Source of the DNA: Bdellovibrionales bacterium
GTDB lineage: Bacteria > Pseudomonadota > Alphaproteobacteria > UBA9219
Direction: 5' to 3'
Assembly (NCBI GenBank): GCA_041662785.1
Contig: JBAZRW010000002.1
Coordinates: forward strand, 1 to 64,000
DNA: 64,000 bases
Numbering within the stretch: the stretch's first letter is position 1; every line of letters begins with the position of its first letter. Both the position numbers and the translations under genes were made by a program. The notes beneath the pieces are model-generated. The model was given only the letters and a program-made list of their open reading frames with translations. It did not search any database and was not told the origin of the DNA. This document shows, piece after piece, positions 35,680-44,221 of this stretch.

Positions 35680-37470
35680 CTATTTCTTCGCCTTCATCCA
35701 CCACAGGCTTTCGATATCCAGCCCGTATTTTGGATTGATGGCGGGCATGCCAAACTTGTCCCAATACGCGATCCGATACGCGCCAAAGTTCCAGTGCGGA
35801 ATGACATACTGCCCCCACAACAGAACGCGATCCAACGCGTGGCACAGGGTTATCAACTCGGCGCGGTCTTTCGCGTGGATCAGCTTTTCGATCAGCGCGT
35901 CCACCACGGGATCATGCACGCCGATCAGATTGCGGCTGCCCTTTTGATCCGCCTTGGCGCTGCCCCAGAAATCGCGTTGCTCATTACCCGGAGAGAGGGA
36001 CTGGCCGAACACATGAATCGTCATGTCGAAGTCAAAGCCGTCGATCATGTTTTGATATTGTGAGCTATCGACGATGCGGAAGGTCGCTTGAATGCCAAGG
36101 CGCTCTAGGTTGCGGATGAACGGCTGCACCCAACGCTCAAACAGCGGTGAGCTATCGACAATCTCAAAGCGGAAGGGCTCGCCTTTATCGTTCACCAGCT
36201 GGCCATTTTTCAAAGTCCATCCCGCTTGCGTGAGCAAGGTGGTGGCTTGCCGCAGATTGTCGCGCGCATCGCCGCTGCCGTCCGTCTTGGGAGGCTCATA
36301 GGTTTGCGTAAAAACCTCGTCAGGGATGCGCCCGCGATAAGGCTCCAGCACTTTCACTTCGTCGGGGGAGGGCAGGCCGCTGGACGCAAGCTCGGAATTC
36401 GCAAAATAACTTTTGGTGCGCGTATACGCGCCATAAGCCAGCGTCTTATTGCCCCATTCGAAATCGAATGCGAGAGCCAAAGCCTGCCTCACGCGCTTGT
36501 CTTGAAACAGCGGGCGGCGCGTGTTCATCACAAAACCCTGCATACCAGCGGGCAACTCGTTCTTGATCTCCTTTTTGATCAGCTTGCCTTCTTTGACGGC
36601 GGGCGTGGTGTAGGCGCTCGACCAATTCTTGGCGCTGTTCTCTAGGCGGAAATCATACTTGCCCGCAAACAAAGCTTCCAGCGCGACGGTCGCATCGCGG
36701 TAGATGTCGACGACGATGGTGTCAAAGTTATAGCGGCCCTTGTTGACGGGAAGATTCTCCCCCCACCAGTTGGGAACGTGGCGATAGGTGATCGTGCGTC
36801 CTGCCGTGAAGTTTTCGATCTTATACGGCCCGCTGCCCAGCGGTGGTGTGAGGGTCGTTGCGGCGAAATCCTTACCCTTCCAATAGGCTTTTGAGAGGAT
36901 CGGCATCTGTCCCATAATAAGCGGAAGCTCGGTATTACCGGCGCTTTTAAAGGTGAATTTCACGCCGTTTTCGGACGTTTTTTCGGCTCGTTCGACGTCT
37001 TTATAGTAGCTGCGGTAGAACGGATGGCCCTTCTCGCGCAACGTCTCAAACGAAAAGACGACATCGTCGGCCGTGATGGGCGTTCCGTCTTGGAAACGCG
37101 CCTCAGGCCGTAGCTCATAGGCTACCCACTGCTTGTTGTCCCCCACGGTCACGCTTTTCGCGACGCGGCCATACTGGCTAAACGGCTCATCCAGAGAGCT
37201 TTCCATCAGCGTTTCGAAAACCATTGAGGATTCAGCGGCGGCTTGTCCTTTCAGGATAAAGGGATTGAGGTTGTCGAACGTGCCAATCGCGGCCAGATGC
37301 AGCGTGCCGCCTTTTGGCGCGTCGGGGTTGGCGTAATCGAAATGCGTGAAGCCTTCCGCATATTTCGGCGTGCCATGCAGCGCGATCCCGTTCGCGGGCG
37401 CAGCCGCGTAGGCTGGCGTGGCGATAAGCAGGGCAAGAAGGGCGAGGAGAAGAAGAGGGTGGTGGGACAT
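35680..37470 (-). CDS. extracellular solute-binding protein, family 5 (YejA-like)
   Basis: 596 residues from the ATG at 37470. Signal peptide MSHHPLLLLALLALLIATPAYA, then the SBP_bac_5 fold: YANPDAPKGGTLHLAAIGTF, LRPEARFQDGTPITADDVVFSF, GSGPYKIENFTAGRTITYR and PLFQDKRVRQALALAFDFEW. These periplasmic receptors deliver oligopeptides (YejA: microcin-like peptides) to an ABC importer. No permease genes are adjacent, so it would work with an importer encoded elsewhere. A heptamer-type inverted array lies directly upstream. Confidence 0.92.
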   Translation of the reverse strand: MSHHPLLLLALLALLIATPAYAAAPANGIALHGTPKYAEGFTHFDYANPDAPKGGTLHLAAIGTFDNLNPFILKGQAAAESSMVFETLMESSLDEPFSQYGRVAKSVTVGDNKQWVAYELRPEARFQDGTPITADDVVFSFETLREKGHPFYRSYYKDVERAEKTSENGVKFTFKSAGNTELPLIMGQMPILSKAYWKGKDFAATTLTPPLGSGPYKIENFTAGRTITYRHVPNWWGENLPVNKGRYNFDTIVVDIYRDATVALEALFAGKYDFRLENSAKNWSSAYTTPAVKEGKLIKKEIKNELPAGMQGFVMNTRRPLFQDKRVRQALALAFDFEWGNKTLAYGAYTRTKSYFANSELASSGLPSPDEVKVLEPYRGRIPDEVFTQTYEPPKTDGSGDARDNLRQATTLLTQAGWTLKNGQLVNDKGEPFRFEIVDSSPLFERWVQPFIRNLERLGIQATFRIVDSSQYQNMIDGFDFDMTIHVFGQSLSPGNEQRDFWGSAKADQKGSRNLIGVHDPVVDALIEKLIHAKDRAELITLCHALDRVLLWGQYVIPHWNFGAYRIAYWDKFGMPAINPKYGLDIESLWWMKAKK

Positions 37471-37483
37471 GGTAACCAGCATT

Positions 37484-37584
37484 TAGGATTCAGGATTCGG
37501 CATTTAGGAAAAGAAGAGTTTAGACCTAAAGGAAAGGGGAAGCTATAGCTCCCCCCGAATCCTGAATCCTGATTGCTGAATCCT
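37484..37584. repeat. degenerate heptamer arrays arranged as an inverted repeat
   Basis: GGATTCAGGATTCGG (37486-37500) and its exact complement CCGAATCCTGAATCC (37555-37569) are 54 bases apart. Each arm extends as degenerate heptamers (AGGATTC, AGGATTC, GGCATTT; and GAATCCT, GAATCCT, GATTGCT, GAATCCT). The centre includes GGGGAAGCTATAGCTCCCC. It lies between the SapC gene end and the binding-protein start. Confidence 0.7.
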
Positions 37585-37587
37585 TTT

Positions 37588-38346
37588 TTACCCTTGTTCC
37601 TTCATGGAAGACAGGGCGATGAGGTTCTGCCAGCGATGTGAGGACAGAAGGTGCGCGAAGATAAGGCCGATCCAGCCCTTGCGCCGCCAGCTAAGATAGA
37701 CATTGTCAGGCAGCAGGTCGAATTTCTTGGGGTCGATGACCTGAAAGCCCGCCAATTGCAGCTTAGAGCCGTTGGGCATGTCGATCTGCGCATCGTTGGG
37801 CATCAGCAAATTGTAGTCCTTCAGTGCTTTGACGAACTCGTCGGTCGCTTCGCCTTGTTGACGCAATGAGGCGCAAAAATTCATCGCGCTTTGCGTAAAC
37901 TGTGTGGGCTTGCCGTCTTTGAACAGCGCGTATTCGCCGCTTGTGCCCAGCATCTCGCTGGTTTCATCGATGCACAGGACGTATTGCTTTTGGTTGGGAT
38001 CATCCATCAACAGGAACGGATAGCGGCGGACATAGGCGGGGAGATAGCTGCCGCCCAGCCATTGGCCGTTCTCATCCAAAAAGAGGTTACTGTCGTTCGT
38101 GAGGCCGACCACGGCGGCGGGAACAGGAGAATCGCCAGCGGCAAAAACGATGGGGTAATGCGCGGCGGCCATTGGAAACTCATCGACCAGCAAGGGGATC
38201 GCGTTCGTCTTGGCGGCGAAGTTGAAATGTTTGGGAGCGGAAACAAATAATGAGGAATCATGCTCAATGTCCAACGGACGGATCGAGGAATAAAACATGG
38301 GCATATCGGGGGCAGCTTGCGTCGTATTTTGCGGGGTCTCGGTCAT
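37588..38346 (-). CDS. SapC family protein
   Basis: 252 residues. Matches the SapC-like family of proteobacteria (FYSSIRPLDIEHDSSLFV, FAAKTNAIPLLVDEFPMAAA, HYPIVFA, FLDENGQWLGGSYLPAYVRRYPF). Named after a Campylobacter S-layer-associated protein, but the function of these homologues is not established. No signal peptide visible. Confidence 0.85.
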   Translation of the reverse strand: MTETPQNTTQAAPDMPMFYSSIRPLDIEHDSSLFVSAPKHFNFAAKTNAIPLLVDEFPMAAAHYPIVFAAGDSPVPAAVVGLTNDSNLFLDENGQWLGGSYLPAYVRRYPFLLMDDPNQKQYVLCIDETSEMLGTSGEYALFKDGKPTQFTQSAMNFCASLRQQGEATDEFVKALKDYNLLMPNDAQIDMPNGSKLQLAGFQVIDPKKFDLLPDNVYLSWRRKGWIGLIFAHLLSSHRWQNLIALSSMKEQG

Positions 38347-38423
38347 AGTCGCTCCTTAAATAGAATCTGATTTACCGGATGGATTTTAACCGCCGATAGG
38401 GGCGGGAAGGCAAGGCATTTCTT

Positions 38424-38569
38424 AGAATCTGCCCACAATCTCTACTGCAACTTTCGCTTTTTGTCTGTTTTCTGCGGTTCGCTGCGCACGTACTTTAACG
38501 TACGCTTACGCTGCGATCCTCGAAAACAAACAAAAACCCTTTGTCGCAGCGAGTTTGTGAACAGATTCT
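38424..38569. repeat. MITE-like palindromic element, copy 2
   Basis: Imperfect inverted repeat over its whole length: left AGAATCTGCCCACAATCTC, right (complement) AGAATCTGTTCACAAACTC. Core TGCGGTTCGCTGCGCACGTA, then CTTTAACGTACGCTTACG, tails TTTTTGT and CAAAAA. It shares its core with 33629-33751. The remaining bases from 38347 to 38599 show no gene. Confidence 0.85.
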
Positions 38570-38599
38570 TATCATTAACATCTTTTCCTTATAAAACCC

Positions 38600-38941
38600 T
38601 TAAAGTGAGTCCATTATTCGGCCCGTGAACCACAGGCGGCCTTGGCGGTCTTCAACTTCGATAACCCAAAGGTCGGGATCAAAGGCGATTTGCTCGGCCA
38701 AATAGCGGTCGGCTTCTTTTTCGGGGGTTGCGTCCGTTGAAAGGGCTGGAACCCAGACCTTTTCGCCGTCCAGACGTACTTGATTGTAAACATGAGCCGT
38801 GCCGTCTAGCTTGTTGATTTTAAGGAAGAGTGCGCCGTTGCTGGGGTCGCCCTTATGCGTGACGATCATCGAGACGCCGCTTTGCGCCGCGATATGGCTT
38901 TGCGCCGCAATCAGTAAGTCGGTGGGCAGGTCGTCAGACAT
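38600..38941 (-). CDS. DUF1491 family protein
   Basis: 113 residues, cytosolic. Fits DUF1491, a small alphaproteobacterial family (GDPSNGALFLKINKLDG, RYLAEQIAFDPDLWVIEVED). Function unknown. The start codon overlaps the end of surE by eight bases, so the two are translationally coupled. Confidence 0.8.
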   Translation of the reverse strand: MSDDLPTDLLIAAQSHIAAQSGVSMIVTHKGDPSNGALFLKINKLDGTAHVYNQVRLDGEKVWVPALSTDATPEKEADRYLAEQIAFDPDLWVIEVEDRQGRLWFTGRIMDSL

Positions 38942-39755
38942 CGTGGATTAAATCGTCCAAAGGCTCATCAAGGATTTCGGCTTGAGGTTTAAACCGGACA
39001 AAGGGCTTGGCGATCTCAAGGCTATGGGACAGGCTTAGCGCCGTGATGGCAATTTCGCCTCGGCTAAGCAGTGCCGCTTCGCCATTTGGCAGGGGGACGG
39101 GTTCTTTTTCTTCTAAGGATAGCCAATAGTACTCCTCACCGCGTGGATTGATGCGGCGGCTGCTTAGGACGCGCGGGATGTTCTTGTGCCCCTGCATGGC
39201 CCAGCCATAGCCCTTGATCTCATCCGGCGGATAGTCGGGGATGTTGACCGACAGGCATGTTTCCTTGCGCCAGCCTTCGCGAAGGAGGCGTTGCAGAACA
39301 GCGGGCAAAACAATCTCGGTCGTCGCCCACGGCGTCTTGCCTTTCTTGGCGCTTTGTTGGCTGATCGCGATGGCGGGGATGCCCAGCATCAGCGCGGTCA
39401 TCGCCGCGCCAACGGTTCCCGACAGATTGTTGGCATCCGCAATGTTGGCTGAAGGATTGACGCCAGAGAGGACAAGGCTTGGCCGCGCATCGGCCATCAG
39501 AACGTCAAGCGCCAGCGCGATGCAATCGGACGGCGTTCCCGTGACGGCATAGGCGCGTTCGCCGCGCGGGATGATTTGAAGAGGCTGACGCAGGGACAGT
39601 TTTTGGCTTGCGCCGCTTTGGTCTTCGGTTGGTGCGACGATCCACACTTCTTGCGCCAGCGTGGCCGCAATCTTGGCCAGCAACGTAAGCCCGATGGCAT
39701 CAAAGCCATCATCGTTGGTCAAAAGAATACGCGGCAAAAGAAGATCATCGGGCAT
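38934..39755 (-). CDS. surE: 5'/3'-nucleotidase SurE
   Basis: 273 residues. Metal-dependent nucleotidase/polyphosphatase used in stationary phase. Active-site motif RILLTNDDGFDAIGL at the N-terminus with the adjacent Asp pair, then VVAPTEDQSGAS-type loop (WIVAPTEDQSGASQKLSL) and LVLSGVNPSANIADANNLSG with the metal-binding Asn. Normal length. First gene of a two-gene unit with DUF1491. Confidence 0.95.
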   Translation of the reverse strand: MPDDLLLPRILLTNDDGFDAIGLTLLAKIAATLAQEVWIVAPTEDQSGASQKLSLRQPLQIIPRGERAYAVTGTPSDCIALALDVLMADARPSLVLSGVNPSANIADANNLSGTVGAAMTALMLGIPAIAISQQSAKKGKTPWATTEIVLPAVLQRLLREGWRKETCLSVNIPDYPPDEIKGYGWAMQGHKNIPRVLSSRRINPRGEEYYWLSLEEKEPVPLPNGEAALLSRGEIAITALSLSHSLEIAKPFVRFKPQAEILDEPLDDLIHDV

Positions 39756-39880
39756 GAAGAACGTATCCGTTTACAAAAAAAGGAATCGTAACAGATCCAT
39801 CTTATGCGGTTTTATTGGCGTTGGCTATGCACTCGCGTAAGCCGCGCATTAACCATAACAAGGGTTTGGCCACAAAAAAA

Positions 39881-39905
39881 AGGCGGGGATCAACCCCCGC
39901 CTTTT
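39881..39905 (-). terminator. rho-independent terminator after mlaA
   Basis: On the - strand AGGCGGGGG and CCCCGCCT pair around a short TTGAT loop, followed by a T-rich run (TTTTTTTG). It lies about 20 bases beyond the mlaA stop. It also has a T-run on the + strand, so it could work in both directions. Confidence 0.85.
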
Positions 39906-39923
39906 TCGTTATCAAGTATCGTC

Positions 39924-40712
39924 TTAGCGAAGAACAGGCGTGCTGTTTTCCGCATCGTAATCTTCAAAAACGGGCGACTGAGAGCCCATTTTTACGCCAA
40001 GTTGCTTGGCGCGGTATTGACGATAGACGCTACGCATCTGAGCATAGAAGTCCAAGGAGCCTTCGCGAAGAGCGTCAAGCCCTTCGATGTTGGCTTCGCG
40101 GCGAGACAAGGCCGAAGCCGACATATCGGCAGCGGTAAAGGTTCCCTCAATCGTCGCATCGCCATAGGAAACAATGTATTTCCAAGGCGACATAACCGTG
40201 TCAACGCCAAGACCAATAGCATCACGCACGTTCGACGGGCCAAAGAGCGGCAGAACGAGATAGGGGCCTTCGCCCATGCCCCATACATGCAGGGTCTGAC
40301 CAAAGTCACCTGTTTGACGGGCAAAGCCATAATCGCCAGCGACTTCAAACATACCGCCACCACCAAGGGTCGTGTTGATCAGGAAGCGGCTTGCCGTCGT
40401 ACCAGCGTTTTTCACTTCGCCTTGCATCAGGTTGTTGGCAAAGATAACAGGCTCGGCCATATTGCGAAGAATGGCGGCGATCCGGTCACGCAAGGGAGGC
40501 GGAACCGTAATGCGGTACAATTCGGCCATCGGACGGATCAGTAAACGATCAAGGAAATCGTTCACATCGAAAATGGCGCGGTTCACGGGCTCAATGGGAT
40601 CATTGACGCCATTGAGTTCTGCTCTTTCTGCCTTTGTTTGGGGCAAAGACGAACAGGCCGAGAGGGCTAAAAGCGCGAAAAGGGAAAAAGTGACAAAACG
40701 TTTCTTTAGCAT
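39924..40712 (-). CDS. mlaA: MlaA/VacJ family outer-membrane lipoprotein
   Basis: 262 residues from the ATG at 40712 (GAGG seven bases upstream). Lipobox LALSAC, then NDPIEPVNRAIFDVNDFLDR, VFANNL-type region (FANNLMQGEVKNAGTTASRF, LINTTLGGGGMFEVAGDYG) and the GEGPYLVLPLFGPSNVRD motif, all typical of MlaA. It removes mislocalised phospholipid from the outer leaflet together with MlaBCDEF, which is not in the window. It follows the HpnN-like gene with a 50-base gap. Confidence 0.93.
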   Translation of the reverse strand: MLKKRFVTFSLFALLALSACSSLPQTKAERAELNGVNDPIEPVNRAIFDVNDFLDRLLIRPMAELYRITVPPPLRDRIAAILRNMAEPVIFANNLMQGEVKNAGTTASRFLINTTLGGGGMFEVAGDYGFARQTGDFGQTLHVWGMGEGPYLVLPLFGPSNVRDAIGLGVDTVMSPWKYIVSYGDATIEGTFTAADMSASALSRREANIEGLDALREGSLDFYAQMRSVYRQYRAKQLGVKMGSQSPVFEDYDAENSTPVLR

Positions 40713-40762
40713 GGCTAACCTCAAACTCCTTAGTAAGGGCGTTGCGACTCAAAGCCCTATAG

Positions 40763-43342
40763 TTAGTGTTTATCGGATTTAGACCCCTCTAGCAAGACGG
40801 GAAGTACGACAAACGTGCATAAAAGCGAATATAAGAGGGCAATGGTTAATAATTCGCCCATCGAGCGCGTGCCTGTGTGAGAAGATAGTGATAGCGACCC
40901 AAAAGCCACAAGTGTCGTTCCCGCGCTAAAAAGCACCGCGCGAGCCATGCTGGAGGAAAGAGGATTCGTCTGCCCGTTTTTCCAATAACTTATAAAGTAG
41001 ATCGCATACGATACGCCTAAGGAAAGCAGCAAAGGCAGAGCGATGACGTTCGCAAAATTTAACGGCAGGTTAATCGCTGTCATGGTGGCCAGCGTTAAGA
41101 TTCCAGCAAGGATTAGGGGCGTGATCAGGCGAACAACGTCCATTGCACGCCGCAAAATAACCCAACCCAGAAGGGCAATCAGGAAAATGCCCAGCGCGCC
41201 CGCCTGAATAAAGGCGTTCATGACGGTCTTGCCAGATTCTTGGATCGAGATGGGGGAGCCTGTCGCGTCCGGCGCGATTTTTCTGACGGCTTGCGTAAAG
41301 GCGGTCAGGACGCGGTGATCCCGTGCATTGCCTTTGGGATAGACTTCAATCTTGGCGCGGCCATCGGCAGCGATCCAGTCATGGCGCAAATCATCCGTGA
41401 TGGAATCGAGTGAGGCTTTCTCACCGCTCAGCAACAGGCGCACGCGCGCCAGATGACCCACCATGCCGCCGATCATGTTGCGCTTAAGCTTCGCCAGAAG
41501 CTTGATGCTGTCGCGATCCACGACTTTGTATAAAGCGTCCGCCAGCTTTTGCGCCTCAACGCGGCTTGTGCCTAAGGTTCGCAGTGTTTTGGCCGTATCC
41601 TTCATGGTGGCAAGGTTGTCTTCGTCCGACGGGGGGATAAAAATTGCATGAGGATTGAGCGAAGGATCCAAAAGAAACTTCGCATCGGTGATTTGCGCCA
41701 GTTTGGCTTCTTGATTTTCGGGGACGAAACTGGCCAGCGTGATCGTGTGGTCCACTTCGGGCAGCGCATCAATCTTGGCGGCTAGCGCTTTGGCAGCATC
41801 CAATGAGGGTGCGAGAATCTGGATAACATAGGGGCTGGCGTCGGGGTCCTTCATAATATCGAAAAGGGTTGATACGGATTCCGTGTGCGGGTCTTTCAGA
41901 TTGAGCGGGTCGAAATCAAAGCGCACCTGCGCGGCCAAGAGCAAGGCGATGAGGGCAAGCAGACCGACCCCTAGGCGCAAGCGCTTACGGTGGGTGGTCA
42001 GGAAAGCGTCTATCGGCGCGGCCCATGCGAACCCGATGGCTTCCGGTTCGGCGGGCGGTCTCATCAGGGCCAGCAGGGCGGGCAGCAAGGTGAGATTGAG
42101 GATAAACGCGATTACCATGCCTGCGCCCGCGATGAGGCCTAGCTCAGACACGCCGCGATAGCTGGTGGGGATAAAGGCCATAAAGCCGATGATGGTAGAG
42201 GCGGCGGCCATCGTAAGCGGCGCGGCGATAAGGCGCGTGGTGGCCAGCATGGCCTTGGTGGCGTCGGGCTCCTTGTGATGCTCATCGCGGAAACGCACGC
42301 CGAATTGGATTCCAAAATCGACAGCAATGCCGACGAACATCACGGCAAAAGCGACGGAAATCAGGTTGAGCGAGCCGATGGCGGCCATCGCAAAAGCTGT
42401 CGTGGCGATCAGACCAACCCCCAGCGTCATCAGGATGGGCAGGATCAGGCGCAGCGAGCGCAACGCCAGAAACAGGATGAAAATGACCAGCACAACCGAG
42501 ACGATGGTGGCTGTTTTTGTACCTTCGGCTACGCTGGCGAACTCTTCGTCATTCAGCGCGACGGAGCCTGTCAGGCGAACGGTCACGCCGCTTTCGGCGG
42601 TAAGGCCCAACGCCTTTGCGGTATCACGGACGACTTGGCTGGCCTTAGCGCCGGGCGACAGCGCGCCGAAATCAAGGATGGGCTGCACAAGGATAAATTT
42701 GCGCGTTTCGCGCAGCGTCGGGGCGTGGTTCGACATCATGCTCTGCCACGGCAGGAGGGCATCTTGTCCCGCCAGATTAGCGTCGAGTGTTTGTGCGATT
42801 AGCGCGAAAGAGGGCGCGATGTCTTTATAATCCGTCTGGCCGCGTTTGACGCCTTCGACGGCCAGATCCATCGTCTTGAACAGCCCGCGCAGAGAAGGAT
42901 CCTTGGCAAGGCTGCCCATCAGTGGTTGCGCTTGTATCAACATATCCAAAAGGTCGCTTAACTTCTCCTCATCCAGCAATAGAAAGCCGTATTTTTGGAA
43001 AGTGGGGGAGGCGTCAGGGCGCATAACGGTCTTGAATAAGGCGGGCTGGCTCACCAACGCGTCGGCCAGTGAGGCGGCGGCATTCTCGGCCAAGTCGGCG
43101 TTCAGGCCATCCACGACGATGACAAGCCGATCCAGTTTTTGCGGAAAGGCGGCATCCAATTCTTTTTCGCGCTGCCGCCAATCAAGGTTGCTTGCCATCA
43201 GCTGATCGATATCGGTGTTGATCTTGATATGATCACGCACGTAAACGCCTAGCCCGACGCTAAGGGTCAAAAGGGACAGGACAACGACAAGCGCGAAGCG
43301 GCGGCAGAAAGAGACGGTTTGGACAAGAAAGGTGGTTAGCAA
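40763..43342 (-). CDS. RND/MMPL exporter, HpnN-like (hopanoid transport)
   Basis: 859 residues. Twelve predicted membrane segments in two halves, each with a large periplasmic loop; conserved TM Asp in AVDFGIQFGVRFRDEH. HpnN moves hopanoids to the outer membrane in other alphaproteobacteria, and neighbouring mlaA fits an envelope-lipid role. The start is a TTG at 43342 with AAGGA eight bases upstream; no better start was seen. Immediately upstream lies an eight-copy heptamer array. No hpn synthesis genes are in view, so the hopanoid link is inferred. Confidence 0.85.
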   Translation of the reverse strand: MLTTFLVQTVSFCRRFALVVVLSLLTLSVGLGVYVRDHIKINTDIDQLMASNLDWRQREKELDAAFPQKLDRLVIVVDGLNADLAENAAASLADALVSQPALFKTVMRPDASPTFQKYGFLLLDEEKLSDLLDMLIQAQPLMGSLAKDPSLRGLFKTMDLAVEGVKRGQTDYKDIAPSFALIAQTLDANLAGQDALLPWQSMMSNHAPTLRETRKFILVQPILDFGALSPGAKASQVVRDTAKALGLTAESGVTVRLTGSVALNDEEFASVAEGTKTATIVSVVLVIFILFLALRSLRLILPILMTLGVGLIATTAFAMAAIGSLNLISVAFAVMFVGIAVDFGIQFGVRFRDEHHKEPDATKAMLATTRLIAAPLTMAAASTIIGFMAFIPTSYRGVSELGLIAGAGMVIAFILNLTLLPALLALMRPPAEPEAIGFAWAAPIDAFLTTHRKRLRLGVGLLALIALLLAAQVRFDFDPLNLKDPHTESVSTLFDIMKDPDASPYVIQILAPSLDAAKALAAKIDALPEVDHTITLASFVPENQEAKLAQITDAKFLLDPSLNPHAIFIPPSDEDNLATMKDTAKTLRTLGTSRVEAQKLADALYKVVDRDSIKLLAKLKRNMIGGMVGHLARVRLLLSGEKASLDSITDDLRHDWIAADGRAKIEVYPKGNARDHRVLTAFTQAVRKIAPDATGSPISIQESGKTVMNAFIQAGALGIFLIALLGWVILRRAMDVVRLITPLILAGILTLATMTAINLPLNFANVIALPLLLSLGVSYAIYFISYWKNGQTNPLSSSMARAVLFSAGTTLVAFGSLSLSSHTGTRSMGELLTIALLYSLLCTFVVLPVLLEGSKSDKH

Positions 43343-43358
43343 GGGGTGTTCCTTAGGT

Positions 43359-43428
43359 TTCAGAGTTCAGAGTTCAGAGTTCAGAGTTCAGAGTTCAGAG
43401 TTCAGAGTTCAGAGTAAAGAGTAAAGAG
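43359..43428. repeat. heptamer tandem array (TTCAGAG)8 plus two variants
   Basis: Eight exact copies of TTCAGAG (43359-43414), then TAAAGAG twice (43415-43428). It begins 16 bases upstream of the TTG start of the HpnN-like gene, directly before its ribosome-binding site, i.e. in the leader or promoter. Copy-number change would shift spacing by seven bases per unit. Confidence 0.95.
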
Positions 43429-43452
43429 CCTTGATAGTCATTTCTCCCTTGG

Positions 43453-43630
43453 CGTCATCCCCGTGCCCTCGTCCCGCCGCTCTTGCGGCGGGCGAAAGGG
43501 AAAGGCGGGGATTCAGCTGCGCCGCGTCTGCGGCGCACATGAATCAAAAAAAGTGCGGCAAACACAATGTTTTTGACTCATCTGCCGCGTTGACACGCGG
43601 CGCTGGATCCCGACTTTCGTCGGGATGACG
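43453..43630. repeat. composite palindromic element between hpnN-like and lrp genes
   Basis: Left REP stem (CGTCATCCCCG with CGGGGATTCAG) has a nested palindrome CCCGCCGCTCTTGCGGCGGG. An inner GCGCCGCGTCTGCGGCGC and an AT-rich centre with ATGAATCAAAAAAAG and TTTTTGACTCAT follow. Right: CCGCGTTGACACGCGG and REP stem ATCCCGACTTTCGTCGGGAT. Same plan as the unit inside the pilus operon (25543-25691). Confidence 0.85.
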
Positions 43631-43671
43631 AGTGGGAAAGGTAACAAGAATGACAGTTTCTCATCAGGTGA

Positions 43672-44160
43672 CTATTCTTTCTCTTCCTCCCTTTCAATCG
43701 GCACGCCCGCCGCGTATTTTGTGCGGCGCATGGCGGGGAAGGATTTGACGTGCGACACATTGGTTGTGGCGGTCAGTTGTGTTGTTAGAAACTTTTGAAA
43801 GGACTCCCAGTCCTCAGAGACGACCTTAAGAAGAAAATCGGAATCGCCCGTCAACATATAGCTGGCGCGAACTTGTGGCCAGCCATCGACTAGCTTGGCA
43901 AAGTGGAGCAGGTCGGATTCGGCGTGGTTGGCCAGTCCAACATGGATAAAGACGGTCAGGCCAAAGCCTAGTTTATCGGGCGCGACATCGGCATGATAGC
44001 CGCGAATATAGCCCGCATCCTCTAGCGCCCTTACGCGCCGAAGGCACGGCGGGGCGGAAAGGCCCACCTTTTTAGCCAAATCGACGTTGGAACCGCGCCC
44101 GTTTTCCTGCATTTCGCGCAGGATTGTAAGGTCGATTGAATCAAGTTTGACGTGCTTCAT
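43672..44160 (-). CDS. Lrp/AsnC family transcriptional regulator
   Basis: 162 residues from the ATG at 44160. N-terminal winged HTH (LDSIDLTILREMQENGR, NVDLAKKVGLSAPPCLRRVR), then the RAM ligand-binding domain (FGLTVFIHVGLANH, MLTGDSDFLLKVVSED). The PPCLRR recognition helix is typical. The target is unknown; the divergent ELM1-like gene, 61 bases away, is a possible one. Confidence 0.93.
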   Translation of the reverse strand: MKHVKLDSIDLTILREMQENGRGSNVDLAKKVGLSAPPCLRRVRALEDAGYIRGYHADVAPDKLGFGLTVFIHVGLANHAESDLLHFAKLVDGWPQVRASYMLTGDSDFLLKVVSEDWESFQKFLTTQLTATTNVSHVKSFPAMRRTKYAAGVPIEREEEKE

Positions 44161-44221
44161 GCGTTTCTCGTACAGTGATTGTTCAGTCCAGAGTCGCTTC
44201 TTCAAAAAGGATCATAGCGTT

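Noticed and set aside
43359..43428. CRISPR-like array
   Set aside because: The units are seven bases with no spacers and no cas genes; it is a simple tandem repeat.
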